From Pseudeuparius sepicola (taxonomy: Eukaryota; Arthropoda; Insecta; Coleoptera; Anthribidae): a stretch of 64,000 nucleotides of DNA. The stretch is from NCBI GenBank assembly GCA_963920635.1, contig OY987305.1:22220876-22284875 (forward strand), read 5' to 3'. Under the pieces are notes generated by a model. That model saw nothing but the letters and a program-made list of their open reading frames with translations, did no database searches and had not been told where the DNA came from. Of the stretch, positions 11,894 through 22,354 are shown piece after piece. Position numbers and translations under genes: made by a program. Numbering within the stretch: the first letter of the stretch is position 1; the number at the start of each line of letters is the position of its first letter.

Positions 11894-13290
11894 ATACTCT
11901 CCGTATATGAATAAATGCCTAATTTATATATTAATGATATATTCTCTTTTTTTCGTATTTGTTTAGTACCTACAATGTACAACTATTTAACCACTTAAGT
12001 AGTGAAAGTACTTAGGTTGATCCTATTTGTCCAGAAATAAAAACATGTTTTTTTCAATCTAATTAACAACGCAAACCTTGAATTTTTCTATACTCAAAAT
12101 AAGAAATCTTACAACACTATTAAAATCAATAGTAGGCCTACCTATTATAAACAAAATTATGCAGTGCGATAAGTATTATCACTGAAGTAGTAGTTATTAG
12201 GTAATAGCAAAATAATTAGTGCAAGTCTTATTTATAAATCCAGTGGTCATGGTACATGTAAGGTTTGTCACAGGAGTAGTAGAAATAAGTATTTATTTCC
12301 TCGTTTTGGAAGTGTACTGGGTGCCCGGCTGTAAGTGATACACTCGATTGATTCCGAAAATTTTAAAAGCCTCTGGTCCCTTTTTTCCAAGAAATCTAAT
12401 GTCGTTTAGGAAAAATAATAAAAAAATTATAACCGAAAAAACATTTTTTTTTTCAAAAAAATCAACACAATTAAAAATATACTCGTACATGCTTTTGTAT
12501 TTCATTATACCTTCGTTTTATACAACTTATCCAACAAATTTTAATCACGTTGCAGTGTTACATAATAATACGAATCGTCAAAAAAATGTAGGTAATAAAA
12601 GTCCAACAGAAATCGAGATAAAAGTAATAAAATTTATAACACACCACTTTTTCTACAGAAGCTGTTAGAAATTGTCTATTGACTTGAACGCAGGCGTGGG
12701 CTCGTCGAATCTACTTTCGGGGCACTAGTTGAAACTTTGAACAGTTTTGTAAAAAGACGCCCATGATCTGTCTTAAACTTTGTTATTTTGTAACTCGTTT
12801 TCTCTTGGACTTTTATTAATTTTTTTTGACAAATCGACTTCTCATAATATGTGGTTAAAATTTGTCGTGAACCACCCTGTACTATAAGACTCTTTGTAGT
12901 CATATCTTAGTCAATGCAATAATATAACGTGCTATTATATAGTTTATAAGCGGAATCTGTCGTCGATTCTTGCATTTGTTATTATTTATACCTTACTTCG
13001 TTTATAAATTTATTATCTTTTGGTTTTTATTGAACTGAAGTGTAAAAGGTACCTGACGAGTGGTTAACCAGAGCTGCTGCTTTTAAATTTTAAAACTTCT
13101 TTTCCAAATATGATCACAGTCGTCTTCTTTTAATAAAAATATCCCAGAAAAGGTTTTTGTTTTTGCTTGATTTTTACATCGTATTTCTAAACTTTCTTCT
13201 TCCGTGAAAACGGCTATAAGTATCGATCAATTTCGGGAATTATTTCTAACTGATTTTCTTTTATTTCTAATTTCGTAAATTGACAGGATT
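11894..13290. other. Unassigned stretch with a possible short element
   Basis: TACTGGGTG at about 12314 and CACCCTGTA at about 12880-12888 could be the ends of a 575-bp member of the TACAGGGTG group, but only about nine terminal bases match. Open frames here are short and not conserved in appearance. Confidence 0.3.
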
Positions 13291-13334
13291 TTGGATTTTT
13301 TTATAGAATTTCTTTTTCACAGGACGTATTATAG

Positions 13335-14020
13335 TTTGTTTGCAGCTCAATGAAACAATGGTATAATTTGCTTTGTGTGCATATGACACTCAATTTTTGA
13401 TTTTAAAATAAAATTTGTATATGGAATGATAGTTACAAACTCGGACTCACGCTTTGTAGGTATTGGTGTTAAATGATAAAGGTCAAACTGATTTCCAAAG
13501 TCGATTGGTATTGATAGGAAATAGATTATTTGATTATTAGTTATTTTACCGGGAATTTTGGTAGGTAACTGATTCAAAATCTAAAATATTTTCTAATGTG
13601 AGATCGAAGGGAAATTCATTTTTGTGGTGATTTGAGATTTTTAAAAGTTCTTTAAAAAGTTCGTTTGGTTTTATTATACTTAGGTGTATAACTCCCATTT
13701 ATAATTATTAAATAACTGTTTAAATATATCCTTACCAAAAAGAATATCTTGGTGTGTGATAGTTAGTTTGGTAATTTCATTTAATTGCATAATTTTTTAT
13801 TTCGATATTTTTCCATTGTGCTGTATCGATTGAACTGTGCCATTAAAATGTTTGACTAATGTATGACTTACAGAATATTGCATTTTGAGTTGAGCCTGAA
13901 TGCTTTTCTCGTTGTTTTTCATGTGATTTAAAATCTTCTATATTTTTTCACCATCATTACCATCTAAATTTCCAGTAATATACTTAACTACGGTTCCTAG
14001 AGGAATAAATACTTGCAAGC
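13335..14020 (-). pseudogene. Second errantivirus-like env remnant
   Basis: On the - strand, near 13940-13990, the sequence reads YITGNLDGNDGE. This is the conserved segment found just after the fusion-peptide-like region of errantivirus envelope proteins, and the corresponding segment of the copy at 1584-3508 is very similar. Further along, the frame at 13347-13577 has a FLSIPIDF...LTPIP...IIP pattern that parallels the IPLVEP...IYPIP block in the first copy. Several stops and frameshifts interrupt it. Its strand and position fit the 3' end of the gag/pol remnants at 17.3-19.9 kb, with foreign DNA inserted between. It is far more decayed than the first copy. Confidence 0.6.
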
Positions 14021-14518
14021 ACTTAGGTACCTAGGGACTTCTTGTGGGATCACGGTCGGATCTTCTATATGTATACCTTAGGCTCGTAAAAGAGACTGAA
14101 TTGATTCAGATAATATCAAAACTAAAAATCCATAGTGTTCCGGGCCCAGATGGTATACAGAGTAAATTTTTGAAACAGATGCATCCCTATCTAACAAAGC
14201 CGCTAGCGCACATAATAAATTTAGTGGTAACCTACCGATCCAGTGAAAGGAATCGGTCGTTTCGCCGATTTTCAAATCGGGAGCGCCTGAACAACTATTG
14301 TTATATCTCAGTTATAAATTAATAATGTCGCAAAGATTTTTGAACACATCAGCACCATGAAAAACAGATTGTTGGATTTATTTGGTCACAACAATGTCAT
14401 TACTGATAAGCAGCACGGTTTCATAAGCGGTTCTAGCACTGAAAGAGCACTTCTAAATCTTTCTCATACCGTGCTGGGCACCTTGGACAGGTCGGAAAGA
14501 TGTTTAGCTGTCTTCCTA

Positions 14519-14853
14519 TACTAAAATCGAGCAACTCTTACGCCTGGCGTAAACAAGAGCACGTGCGTTGAAATATCCGCCATAGCCGCACGGAGGTACG
14601 ACCTTTATTTAATTTTAGTCTTACAATTGTGTACATCAAAATATTTCAGACAATTGGCCTAATTAAAATGGTTCAAAACATCGATAAAATTATTTGTGGC
14701 AGTGTTTAAATAGCTGAAAACAAAAGATAAAACCGAATATCTACACTTTTGCGATCGAGCACGCGTCCCTTGCCGAATCGGGTGAAATTTTATAGCCTAC
14801 GTGGAACACGTGGTTTTATGTACGCCAGGCGTACGGATTGCTCGATTTTACTA
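14519..14853. mobile_element. 335-bp TA-flanked MITE inside the LINE
   Basis: Imperfect terminal inverted repeats of about 30 bp bound the insert. The left end is TACTAAAATCGAGCAACTC and continues into ACGCCTGGCGTA. The right end, read on the other strand, is TAGTAAAATCGAGCAATCC followed by the same ACGCCTGGCGTA word. TA is duplicated at 14517-14518 and 14854-14855. Removing the insert and one TA joins VFL to DLAKAFDT in frame, which fixes the boundaries well. It has no coding capacity. The TA target suggests mobilisation by a Tc1/mariner-type transposase. Confidence 0.85.
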
Positions 14854-14933
14854 TAGACCTGGCCAAGGCATTCGACACGGTGTCACACGATCTTCTCCTC
14901 ACAAAACTATACAGGCATGGCATTAGAGGACCA

Positions 14934-14934
<1 letters not shown>

Positions 14935-14964
<30 letters not shown>
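14935..14964. repeat. (TA)15 microsatellite inside the RT remnant
   Basis: Fifteen TA units lie between the HGIRGP and DYLSHRRQ segments of the LINE RT. In one frame they read as alternating Tyr-Ile. The expansion must postdate loss of coding constraint. Confidence 0.95.
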
Positions 14965-14967
<3 letters not shown>

Positions 14968-15900
14968 TACCTCTCTCATCGGAGACAACGAGTAAAGGTG
15001 GGTGACAGCGTTAGCCAAGTTTGCAATGTGAGCATTGGCATCCGACAGGGTACAGTACTCGGACCGATTATGTTCCTTGTTTACATAAGCCGCATTGCTT
15101 TCATCTCTAACCTTAAAGGTTATATTATCTCATACGCAAACGAGACCGCTATTATTTTCTTCACGAAGATATGGGACGAGGTTTATTGCGTTGCGGAGGG
15201 TGGCTTAAAAGATATTCAACTCTGGTTGAACTATATAATATGCTCAGTTTAAATATACCTAAAACTAAATTTTTACCTTTCACACTGCTGGATCTAATGA
15301 GCCTCCCAAAAATAAATTATTCAATATGACTGTAAAGAAAAAAGTTCTTGTCAGTGCTGGAGTATTGAGATGGTAGCTAAGATGAAATAATCTTGGCATA
15401 GTATTAGACCAACGTCTTATATGGGAGGAACACAGGACTCAGGAAATTGTTTCACGAATTTTATTGCCTCCGCGAAATCCTATTCCATAAAACACTAAAG
15501 TTAATTTATAACTCACTGGTGGAGTCCGCGTTATTAAGATATAGGATTACCGTGTGGGGTGGTTGCTTCGGATATGTGCTGGGTCCCCTTCACATCACAC
15601 AAAATACTACCTTAAATATATTATTTAAAAAATCTAAGATGTCGGCCACTTTACTATACAGGGATTTGAATGTTATGGATATAAGTGGTCTTTATGCTTG
15701 TGGTTGTCTTTTGTAGTATCATTGTGGTGGGAGGAAGAAGGTTATCTCCGGGCACAATCCCACACGTCTTGCAACTGTCAGCTTGCCTCTTTTTAGAAAA
15801 TCTCAAAAATCTCAAATATAAATAACTGTGACTTTCTCTGATGGATAAGTTTGTATGAGTTGCCAGGTTATTGTCCGAAGGCATGTTCCCTCTTCTCAGT

Positions 15901-17195
15901 TAGATACTTAGCATGGTTCTTCTCTCTTTTTAATTTTTTATTTTGTTAATTGTTACTGTTAGGTATTTTCCCTCCTCCAGGTTTGGTTGGGTACTAAGCA
16001 TCTCGCACTGTTCGTAGGTAATATGGTATCTACAGATCACCTTTCAGGAATGCTAGATTCAAGGTAAATGAATCAAGGTGGTTCGACCCCACTACATGGA
16101 GACTTTTTGCACAGCACAAGCAATCCTAGTGCTTAGGTGTAAATCCCCATGTAGAGGAGGAGGTGGCTTTTCACTGTGTTTCTTTGTGTCATTTCTGTTC
16201 TCTACATAATAATGTATTAATTTTAATATAAGTATTTTCACACAGACAACAATGGTGTAAATTTTAAATGTGACAAATGTAATCTGAAATGTAATAATAA
16301 TAATGATAATAATAATAATAGGTACCATTAAATATTCTTCTTTTAATTCTATTATTTATGTACCTTAATTATTATCTATTTTATTATCTATCTATTTTTG
16401 CTTAATTGCCAATTCTTATTTTTATATTTGTTAATATGAATTCGTCGTATAGTCCTTGTAGTTTGTAGTAATGTACAAGTATATGGTCGGTTTTTTGAAG
16501 TCGTAAGTTTATAGGTAGTATGCCTACATTTTGGGTTATGTCCTTTACCTGGATGCATGCCCCAAGGACGAGGAGGGAGCTGAAATAATTTTCTTTTTAC
16601 TTTCTTTTCCCGGTATTTTAATATTCGACAAGTTTTTTGATTTTTGATTGAGTGTTTCCGTGTCTAGTTTTATTTTTGCGGTTTTTAAATATTTATTTGT
16701 GTTTCCTATAATTTCTTTGTTATATTTATTGCTCATTTTGCTTTGTTTTTTTTTCTGTTCTTTACATACACGATACTTATTCTGGTAATGATTCCCTATT
16801 TTCGTTGACTTTTCCTATAGACCTTTGTTTTCATTTTGTAAATCTTGATTTAACTTCAGATATAAAATTTTTAGTTTTTCTTGGTGAATGTAAATGTAGG
16901 TAGTTGTTAACTAATTGGTTTTAGATTTCGATATCGACTGGATTTTCGGCACTGAAATGACCCGTAATTACGCGAAGACAAGATGCCTTTTCTGGTAAGT
17001 TTCAGTTTTCCCCTTTTTTCCTCCATGTTTTGGCATTCTGTTTTTTTATTGTGTACCTATATATGTGTGTGATATGTGTATGTATGTATTTTATATGTTT
17101 ATGTGTATGCATATGTATACATAATTATTTTTATTACTATTTATTTTTCTTAAATGTTCAAATGTTTACAACAAAATATTAATTGTCTTCTTTGT
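15901..17195. other. Unassigned stretch
   Basis: No gene is supported. A short (AAT)n tract lies at about 16290-16320. The region is AT-rich with many homopolymer T runs. It probably still belongs to the nested insertion between the pol and env parts of the older errantivirus-like element. Confidence 0.4.
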
Positions 17196-17200
17196 ATCCA

Positions 17201-17262
17201 TATTTTAGAGCCCTGAAGAAGGTTTTAAATAAACCGAAACGTTGGCGTAAAGAATATAAATT
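17201..17262 (+). ncRNA. Hammerhead-ribozyme-like motif (Penelope-type), probably decayed
   Basis: CTGAAGA (17213-17219) matches the first conserved box CUGANGA. A stem II hairpin follows (GGTTT 17221-17225 with AAACC 17231-17235), then GAAA (17236-17239). After this, ACG/CGT can form a short stem III around TTGG (17239-17248), placing a GTA cleavage triplet at 17247-17249. Distal stem I could be ATATT (17200-17204) with AATAT (17252-17256). Against activity: an extra A sits between the first box and stem II, and proximal stem I does not pair. Hammerheads with very short stem III are known from Penelope-like retroelements. I see no Penelope RT nearby. Confidence 0.35.
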
Positions 17263-17339
17263 CTTTTCCTGAGATACTTTAGCCCCTATTCCAATTAGCA
17301 ACACCTTTATAAAATGTAATTTTATTTTATGTGTTGCTT

Positions 17340-17720
17340 GTAGTTCTTTTATATTAAAATTTTTTAATTCGAGATAATTGTCACATATAATTTGTCCGGG
17401 AAAACAGTGATGAGAAAATATTTTAATAAATTATCTGCATCTTCTATAGCCTGCGCACAATTAAGTGTGTACGCTTGTACGTATTTAGTAAAAGAATCAA
17501 TATAGGGCAAAATTTACAATTTTCTAGTATTATGCTACCTATGTACAAAATTTGAAAAGGGCGTGTAGCTGTGGGGATACATTGTATTTTAGATTAAGAG
17601 GATGTCTCTCATATTTAATCAGGCAAGTTTCACATTTGTTAATATAGTCTTGTATAGTTTTTTGTTGTTGAGGCCAATAAACGATTTGTTTTATTCGTTT
17701 TTCTGTCTCGTGTATACCTC
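17340..17720 (-). pseudogene. Integrase remnant of the second errantivirus-like element
   Basis: On the - strand, 17720-17600 reads VYWPQQQKTIQDY followed by NKCETC, the H2C2 zinc-binding module of Ty3/gypsy integrases. After a gap, 17490-17390 reads YIDSFTKYVQAYTL...IEDADNLLKYF, the start of the integrase core with the first catalytic Asp. Homology stops near 17345, where the nested foreign DNA appears to begin. Several stops are present. Confidence 0.62.
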
Positions 17721-18479
17721 TGTGGTTTGTCTTACCTTCCTGGTAATTTTTTATTTTGTTTAATATTTCGTCTTATTATAGTAAATAGTTTGGTCAGATT
17801 CGTCAACTAATTCGTCATCACATTGTATATCACCGGCTTCTGCTATTAGAGATTGTACAATGTACCTACATCATTTTCATTTTCTGCGGTTTCAGTTATG
17901 TTGGGATTATAATAAATTACAAACTACTATTTAGCTTGCAACATTTCTGAGAAAAAAATTAATAATTTGTTTAACTCTAGGCCAGTGTAACTTATCCAGT
18001 CCACAAGCTATTCTCGGTATAGCAAGAAACTTAATATTATTTTTTATTACAACTTCACGTAAACTCTCTAAACATTGTCATACAGTGTGGTACGTATGGC
18101 CATTTCGCTTACGTTTTTATTTTGGGATTTTAAATATTCTACATTTAATTTTTTGAATGTATTTTTAAAAGATACTGCAATTCCTGCACTCATAACTAGA
18201 TCTGCCGATACGCAATGTGACAGCGAGGGAATACTTTTTTGACATTGGAAATAAATATTTAGATATTAATTTCGGAAATTGTCATAGAACATTGTATATT
18301 ATTTTGAAACTCGTGAAATTTTCAATGGCTTGTTAGGTCGTCATTATTGCTATCATTTTAGGTTACTACTTTGATTAAAACTATCATTTTAATCAGTACC
18401 AGTAGAAGCTATATTTTCATTAAAATTTTCCATGTATTGAAAAATTGGGGTTCCGAATATTTCGGCACAATTTCATCGG

Positions 18480-19165
18480 CGACAAAGCATCTCAGTTTTT
18501 ATTTGAGCTACCTTTTTGATAAATGATTCCGTAGTCATACTCTTCCAAGTTAAGTCGCCATCTAACCAATTTGGAATTAGGTTCCTTTAAACTAAACAAC
18601 CACTGTATAGGGGTCGTGGTCAGTGACAATTTTAAACTTAGGGCCAAAAAGATATGGGCGAAAATATTTTACTTCGAAAATTATTGCGAGAACTTCTTTT
18701 TCAGTGGTACTGTAATTTGTTTCAGAAGAATTTATCGTTCCACTCTTCTACGCTACTGGAAGTTCGGATCGGATTTTACCTTGAGATAAAACGACGCTCA
18801 GGGCGAAGTTGCTGGCGTCGGTGGTTAACACAAATGGTTCATCAAAATTTGACTATTTCAAAACATTGATTAATAGATTTTTACACATTTCAAAACATTT
18901 AATATACTCTTGGTCGTGTGGATTTATTTTGGAATTTTTATTTAAGCAGCGGGCTAGTGGTTTCGTCAACTTGGCGAAATCTTTTTTAAACTTACGGTAA
19001 TAGCCTAATAACCCTAAAAATCCCTTTATTTACTTTGCATTTTTTGGTAGCGGAAAATTTTGAATTGCCTTTATTTTATCTGGGTTTGGTTTGACCCGTT
19101 TTGCGTAACAATATGCCCTAAATATGAAACTGCCTTTCTAAGCAACTCTGACTTATCTAATTGAA
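18480..19165 (-). pseudogene. RT thumb and RNase H remnant of the second errantivirus-like element
   Basis: Reading the - strand downward from 19165: a LDKSELL...VSYLGHIV block (end of the RT palm/thumb), GYYRKF and FAKLTKPLARCLNKN (connection, about 19010-18925), then VLTTDASNFALSV (18834-18796), which carries the first RNase H Asp. EKEVLAI and FKIVTDHDP-like blocks follow near 18690-18600. The order is typical of Ty3/gypsy pol. Most of RT and all of protease are missing between this and the gag segment, so an internal deletion precedes it. Confidence 0.68.
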
Positions 19166-19167
19166 TT

Positions 19168-19861
19168 TTAAAATTCACTAGACCTTTCTAATATTGCGCA
19201 TATTCTATATGTTCTTGAAAACTTACTACACATAAGCGATCCTACAGGTTCTCTTAAACCTCTAACTAAAACTCTTAGTGCAAAATTTCTGCAATATTGT
19301 GCTACAACTACACCTTCATTTGCAGCAATATGTGAAGAAATACAGGAAATTTGGAAATTCAAATTTTGTTTTAATTTATTACAAAAATCAAATGGACTTT
19401 CATTGATATTTTGTTTTAACTCAGTTAACTCTATATTCGAAGTGTAGATATCTCTTTTATCGGAATAAGCATTAAGAAGAGCATTTTTCAAATCATTCCA
19501 AGTATCTAAGAATGCAACATCTCGAAATATTTAGGGCAGATATTCAATCTGCACTCTGAAAGTCATTTAAATCAACAGTCTTGTAGAATTTATTTACTAA
19601 CTTTTCAGAAACTTCTAAAAATCTCGCTTAAAGTTCAATTTCTCCACGAAAATCAGCTAACATATTCAAGAATTCAGATTTTAAAATAGGAACAGCGTTT
19701 TGTCGGTCTTGAGCCATTTTGTTATTTATTTTGTCAATTATACCGTCAAGTTCAATTTCAAGATTATTATTATCTACAGTCAAAGTTTTATTTCTTGAAT
19801 TTTGGGGTCGGAATGTAATGCTTTCTGAAGGAAGATCAAAATTGTTGTCTCGAAACGGCAT
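19168..19861 (-). pseudogene. Gag remnant of the second errantivirus-like element
   Basis: Two - strand frames, 19861-19628 and 19491-19168, together resemble the gag of gypsy-type elements. The first starts MPFRDNNFDLPSE and contains an NNLEIELDGIIDKI helix-rich segment. The second has LNAYSDKRDIYTSNIELTEL and SPFDFCNKLKQNLN, the usual capsid helices of the family. A frameshift separates them. The gene would encode the structural protein of the element's particle. It precedes the pol remnant in the expected order. Confidence 0.6.
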
Positions 19862-20063
19862 AAAGCAGTTCCAGCAATACCACGACTATTTTCATACGTC
19901 CTGTCGTTCTGTTCTCTCGTCGATCTGTAGGCAGCTTGGATGTTGAGAATTCTCCGATATCCTCTCGGGTTCTTCTCGTTAGGCTACCTAATCACCTAAC
20001 AGGGAACCTTGAAGGGATGATCGCGAAACCGATATGTGATTAGCGATATTTCCAGTAGATTCT

Positions 20064-20145
20064 AGGACACTCAGTAAATCGTTAACATGAACCGATACTA
20101 TATACGCTAAAAAGACTGAGTGTCCTACCGACTGCGCCACGTAAA
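20064..20145 (-). other. tRNA-like A/B-box fragment with 12-bp inverted repeat
   Basis: On the - strand, TGGCGCAGTCGGTAGG (20139-20124) matches a Pol III A box, and about 46 nt later GGTTCATGTTA resembles a degenerate B box. A perfect 12-bp inverted repeat, AGGACACTCAGT at 20064-20075 and ACTGAGTGTCCT at 20115-20126, lies across it. It may be a tRNA-derived SINE head or leader sequence of the retroelement whose gag starts at 19861. The anticodon arm is not convincing, so I do not call a tRNA. Confidence 0.25.
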
Positions 20146-20474
20146 TTTCGTGGCACGGATAATTATGCTTTTCTAAAAAAACAATTGAAATGCTTATTGC
20201 TAAATAATGATAAGCCACAAAGTGTTGAATTGGAGTAAATCAATGTTAAATATTAAATAAAAATTATAAAACAACCAAAATATTTATTCTAAATTGAGTG
20301 TCGCTAACTTACACAAGTATGTTACAATATATAATTATAACTGAAAATAAACATAAACTTTGCAGTAGTATTAAATAGAAAACACAATATACATATATCA
20401 TATTTACTGTGGCTTGTCACGTCATGACAAAAATAAAAACTACTTTTTCTTTAATATGCAATAACCAAACTAGA

Positions 20475-22132
20475 ATATATTACTCTAGTAATTCGCCTTC
20501 ATCCTCATTTGCATTTTGATCGGGCTCAAGAGATTCATAAAAACGGTGATATACCGGCGGTATATATGGCAGTTAAGTCTTTATGTTATCGATCTTCTTC
20601 TTTGAAATTTTGACAGGTTCTTTGTATTTAAGTGGTAATGAATCGAGTCTTCGAAGTGCTGGTCTGCCTTTTTTGACAAATTAACTTCCTGGAATCCATC
20701 ATTAACAAAAACAACATTGGAAATGTTGCTATCAAACCTAAATTAAAACACTCCTGCAAAATCAAGTTTGTTACTTTCATCAGTTTTGATCGCTCTATTA
20801 CATTCTGCTGTAATGTACTAATGTCCAAAAACTCATTTTGCTTCATTACTCTAAGTTCGAAAGGATTTTTTATATTAGATTTTTTTATAATGTCATGCCA
20901 TTCTGATTGTGAAAATATTAATGGAGCATATTTCCGATGATGTTTTTCTATGACGGCAAAGTCCCTGTCTAATGGCAAGTGCATGTGGCCGCTAACCAGG
21001 AAGTGGTGGGTAATTTTTTAAATTTTTCTTCTGTTGCCATTTGCAACCACAGGGCCATTAACGTCCAGTTTTTATTCTGTCCGGGACAATTGTCAGTTCG
21101 TCTACGCCCGACTTGTTTCCTAAGAATTTCAACAAAGCGCTTCCAATTTCATCACTTCCTCTCCTGTCCAGTCCAAACAAACATGTGACCCCAAACCACA
21201 GTCGTGAATTCCAAGATAAGATAAGATTATTATGCTCCATATTTTTGTCAGAGGGCCGCCTGATGCTAGCTGAGACACAATGTTGTTTATTCTACCTCGA
21301 GATCGTTGAAGACCATGAACAGACATAAATTCATATTTGCATATTTTTACGGGTTCTGCATTGACATTGACATGGTATTCCACACTGTATTTTCTGATAG
21401 ACACTGCCTTTTTGTTGTTTTTTGGATAATGTCGTTTTTTATTAATAATTTTGATGCATATAAATAAGTATGAATTTTGAACATCAAAAATGATCCAAGA
21501 TTCCAAAATTTCTGAAAAATTTTTTCTCGATGGCCGTCGAGTTTTGTTGGACATTTCTTTAAATAAAGACAAAGATGGTCGAGCCTTGACCACTTTTTTT
21601 GCTTTTTCACTATAATATTCCAGTACTTTATTACGTTTTGATTTTCTTTGGTTTCTTGAGTATTCAGATGATCTTCGTTTTCGCCAACGGGATGACCTAG
21701 TTGCATTCTCCTCTATTATGTTTTCCCGTATATTTCTTCTAAACTGCCAGCACTCGAAACATTTGCCGATTCTTCCTGAAAAAAAAAACACATTTTTTTG
21801 CACCGTGCTACATAATGACAAGCCACACTAATTTTTATGAAAACGTTTAGCATATCAAATTTTAATAAAAACATAACTAAGAATCATAAGAATAAATTAT
21901 TGTGATAAATGTTATTGTCATTTTAAGTCTGTGCACACATGCGCACAATAAGAAAGAAAATTATTGACCTAGTTCATGAAAATGTTTAAAAGGTAAAATA
22001 TGATAAGCCACAATTTAAATAAAATTCGCTTACCCGTGAATGTGGATGATAATTAGCATCTTGATCACTATCATAGAATGATGAATCGCTATGTTCATCA
22101 TTAGTGCTATTTGTGTCACTTAATTGCTCCAT
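20475..22132 (-). pseudogene. DUF7869-type transposon gene, two exons visible, broken
   Basis: A clean first exon runs 22132-22034: Met, then an acidic Ser/Asp-rich 33-codon segment, ending at a GTAAGC donor. The acceptor is a T-rich tract plus CAG at 21778-21776, giving a 258-nt intron. Exon 2 has a basic segment (SSRWRKRRSSEY near 21680), then KRHYPKNNKKAVSIRKY and CKYEFMSVHGLQRSRGRIN (21430-21290), typical of a widespread insect and cnidarian transposon-associated protein. The later part has PLDRDFAVIEKHHRKYAP and WHDIIKK (about 20975-20880), the DUF7869 region. Stops and frameshifts occur after exon 2 begins and again between 21230 and 20985. The function is inferred as a transposase-like nuclease; the family is not biochemically defined to my knowledge. 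Confidence 0.6.
21776..22033 (-). other. Intron of the DUF7869-type gene
   Basis: Donor GTAAGC follows codon 33 and acceptor TTTTTTTTCAG precedes GAAGAA; the phase is 0. The intron holds two copies of the terminal-repeat word (TGACAAGCCACA at 21816-21827 and TGATAAGCCACA at 22001-22012). Confidence 0.6.
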
Positions 22133-22327
22133 ATTTTCACACAAAATGCCGATTTTGTCGCCACAGCTCGCGGAACTCCAGTTAAGTAGCGGCCATATTG
22201 GAGAGGCTTGTCACTGTCTGGGTAAAACATTCCACAGAAACAAGGCAGAGCAATATAATGACACAGTGCGTATGGCGCCATCTGTGATCTAATATCTGAA
22301 TTAGTTACGAATGTGGCTTGGCATTAT

Positions 22328-22354
22328 CACAGACCTATATAGTATAGGTCTGTG
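22328..22354. repeat. Perfect 12-bp hairpin
   Basis: CACAGACCTATA, spacer TAG, TATAGGTCTGTG. It lies immediately outside the right end of the DUF7869-type transposon. It could be a template-switch palindrome or part of a flanking element. Confidence 0.85.

Larger units (their letters stand above)
14060..15900 (+). pseudogene. CR1/jockey-like LINE reverse transcriptase remnant
   Basis: The RT domain can be followed through several frames: KLKIHSVPGPDGIQSKFL (14130-14175), a fingers segment with NNYCYISVIN near 14285-14320, KQHGFISGSSTERALL near 14410-14455, then DLAKAFDTVSHDLL after an inserted MITE (14856-14905), and GIRQGTVLGPIMFLVYI (15037-15090). The catalytic YADD box has become YANE (near 15133), removing both catalytic Asps, so the copy is dead. 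The thumb region, with a VWGGC block, continues to about 15715 in another frame. The ORF is also interrupted by a (TA)15 tract. The endonuclease half is missing, which is common for 5'-truncated LINEs. Confidence 0.78.
20205..22326 (-). mobile_element. DNA transposon with TAATGATAAGCCACA ends
   Basis: The proposed ends are TAATGATAAGCCACA at 20205-20219 and its imperfect inverse at 22312-22326 (read on the other strand TAATGCCAAGCCACA, two mismatches in fifteen). Between them lies the broken gene with a DUF7869-like C-terminal half. The same 12-base word, TGATAAGCCACA or a near variant, occurs four more times inside, which looks like a set of transposase-binding sites. No target-site duplication is evident, so the boundaries are inferred from repeat symmetry and gene position. 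Confidence 0.5.

Noticed and set aside
12314..12888. Another TACAGGGTG element
   Set aside because: Only about nine terminal bases match, one of them altered; no arm pairing was found. Mentioned only as a possibility in the stretch description.
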